Source: Bacillota bacterium
GTDB lineage: Bacteria > Bacillota > Bacilli > Alicyclobacillales > Alicyclobacillaceae
Direction of reading: 5' to 3'
DNA: 6,124 nucleotides
Assembly (NCBI GenBank): GCA_021816665.1
Contig: JAKAXI010000133.1
Span: forward strand, 1-6,124
In this document: positions 5,799 through 6,124 of the stretch, one piece after another
Layout: every line of letters starts with the position of its first letter
How positions within the stretch are numbered: position 1 is the first letter of the stretch
Made by a program: the position numbers and the translations under genes
The notes under the pieces: model-generated
Seen by the model: only the letters and a program-made list of their open reading frames with translations
Databases searched by the model: none
Told to the model about the DNA's origin: nothing

Positions 5799-6124
5799 AT
5801 GGGGACGTTGTCTGAGAGACTATCGGACGACATGAAACAGGCGATGAAGGACAAAGAAAAGGTTCGTTTGTCCGTGATTCGAATGGTGCGGGCGGCAATC
5901 CGAAACAAGGAGATTGACAGCGGTGCATCCCTGAACGATGAAGAGGTTTTGGCTGTCGTACAAAAAGAACTCAAACAGCGTCGGGACTCCCTCCAAGCGT
6001 TTGAGAATGCAGGTCGTGACGACCTGGCAGACGCGGCCAAAGAGGAAATTCGGATTCTTGAAACGTACTTGCCTGCCCAGTTGTCCGAAGAAGAGGTGCG
6101 CAGCATTGCGATGCGTATCATTTC
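5799..6124 (+). CDS. yqeY: YqeY/GatB-like protein (3'-truncated)
   Basis: The frame opens at ATG 5799 and has no stop before the window end, so 108 residues of a family length near 148 are visible. The start is supported by the AGGAGG upstream. The sequence fits the YqeY (GatB/Yqey domain) family: an N-terminal helical part with SERLSDDMKQAMKDKEKVRLSVIRM, then a central DEEVLAVVQKELKQRRDSL, then AKEEIRILETYLPAQLSEEEV. These are the characteristic segments of the family, which resembles the tail domain of the tRNA amidotransferase subunit GatB. The family's presumed link to tRNA or translation is not experimentally firm, and no catalytic residues can be named. The gene is very probably co-transcribed with rpsU from the promoter at 5502-5531. 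Confidence 0.93.
   Translation, partial: MGTLSERLSDDMKQAMKDKEKVRLSVIRMVRAAIRNKEIDSGASLNDEEVLAVVQKELKQRRDSLQAFENAGRDDLADAAKEEIRILETYLPAQLSEEEVRSIAMRII

Noticed and set aside
5365..5928. Open frame of 187 codons on the minus strand covering the intergenic region, rpsU and the start of yqeY
   Set aside because: It runs antisense through the rpsU promoter, rpsU and yqeY. Its product is Ser/Leu/Arg-rich with no recognisable domain.
5648..6121. Open frame of 157 codons on the minus strand opposite rpsU and yqeY
   Set aside because: yqeY on the plus strand is well supported by a perfect Shine-Dalgarno and family motifs; the antisense product is low-complexity and Ser/Arg-rich.

Overview
The window looks like chromosomal housekeeping DNA from a moderately GC-rich member of the Bacillota (Firmicutes), most likely an Alicyclobacillus-like Bacillales. 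The main argument is gene order. prmA, rsmE and mtaB, then a Na/Pi-cotransporter-family gene on the opposite strand, then rpsU and yqeY, is the layout known from Bacillus subtilis (yqeT-yqeU-yqeV / yqeW / rpsU-yqeY), downstream of the dnaK-dnaJ heat-shock operon. The protein sequences are close in style to that group. Genus-level placement is inference.

Layout. Positions 1-4447 are a tightly packed plus-strand operon segment: the 3' part of prmA (L11 methyltransferase), rsmE (16S rRNA m3U1498 methyltransferase), mtaB (tRNA ms2t6A methylthiotransferase), and a 432-codon gene that joins a Nudix hydrolase domain to a deoxyribose-phosphate aldolase (DeoC) domain. Neighbours overlap or nearly touch (TGATG, 6-nt gap, ATGA), which suggests translational coupling. 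Positions 4418-5368 hold a convergent minus-strand gene for a short Na/Pi-cotransporter-family membrane protein. Its 3' end overlaps the aldolase gene by 30 bp. Positions 5369-5577 are a divergent intergenic region containing a consensus sigma-A-type promoter. This promoter drives rpsU (ribosomal protein bS21) and, just downstream, yqeY, which runs off the window end.

Together the genes form a translation-maintenance neighbourhood (ribosomal protein methylation, rRNA methylation, tRNA thiomethylation, bS21, and a GatB-like YqeY protein) with a nucleotide/deoxyribose salvage enzyme attached. The least ordinary feature is the Nudix-DeoC fusion with its roughly 70-residue unassigned linker. I see no mobile elements, CRISPR arrays, tRNA or rRNA genes, and no convincing undescribed multi-gene system.
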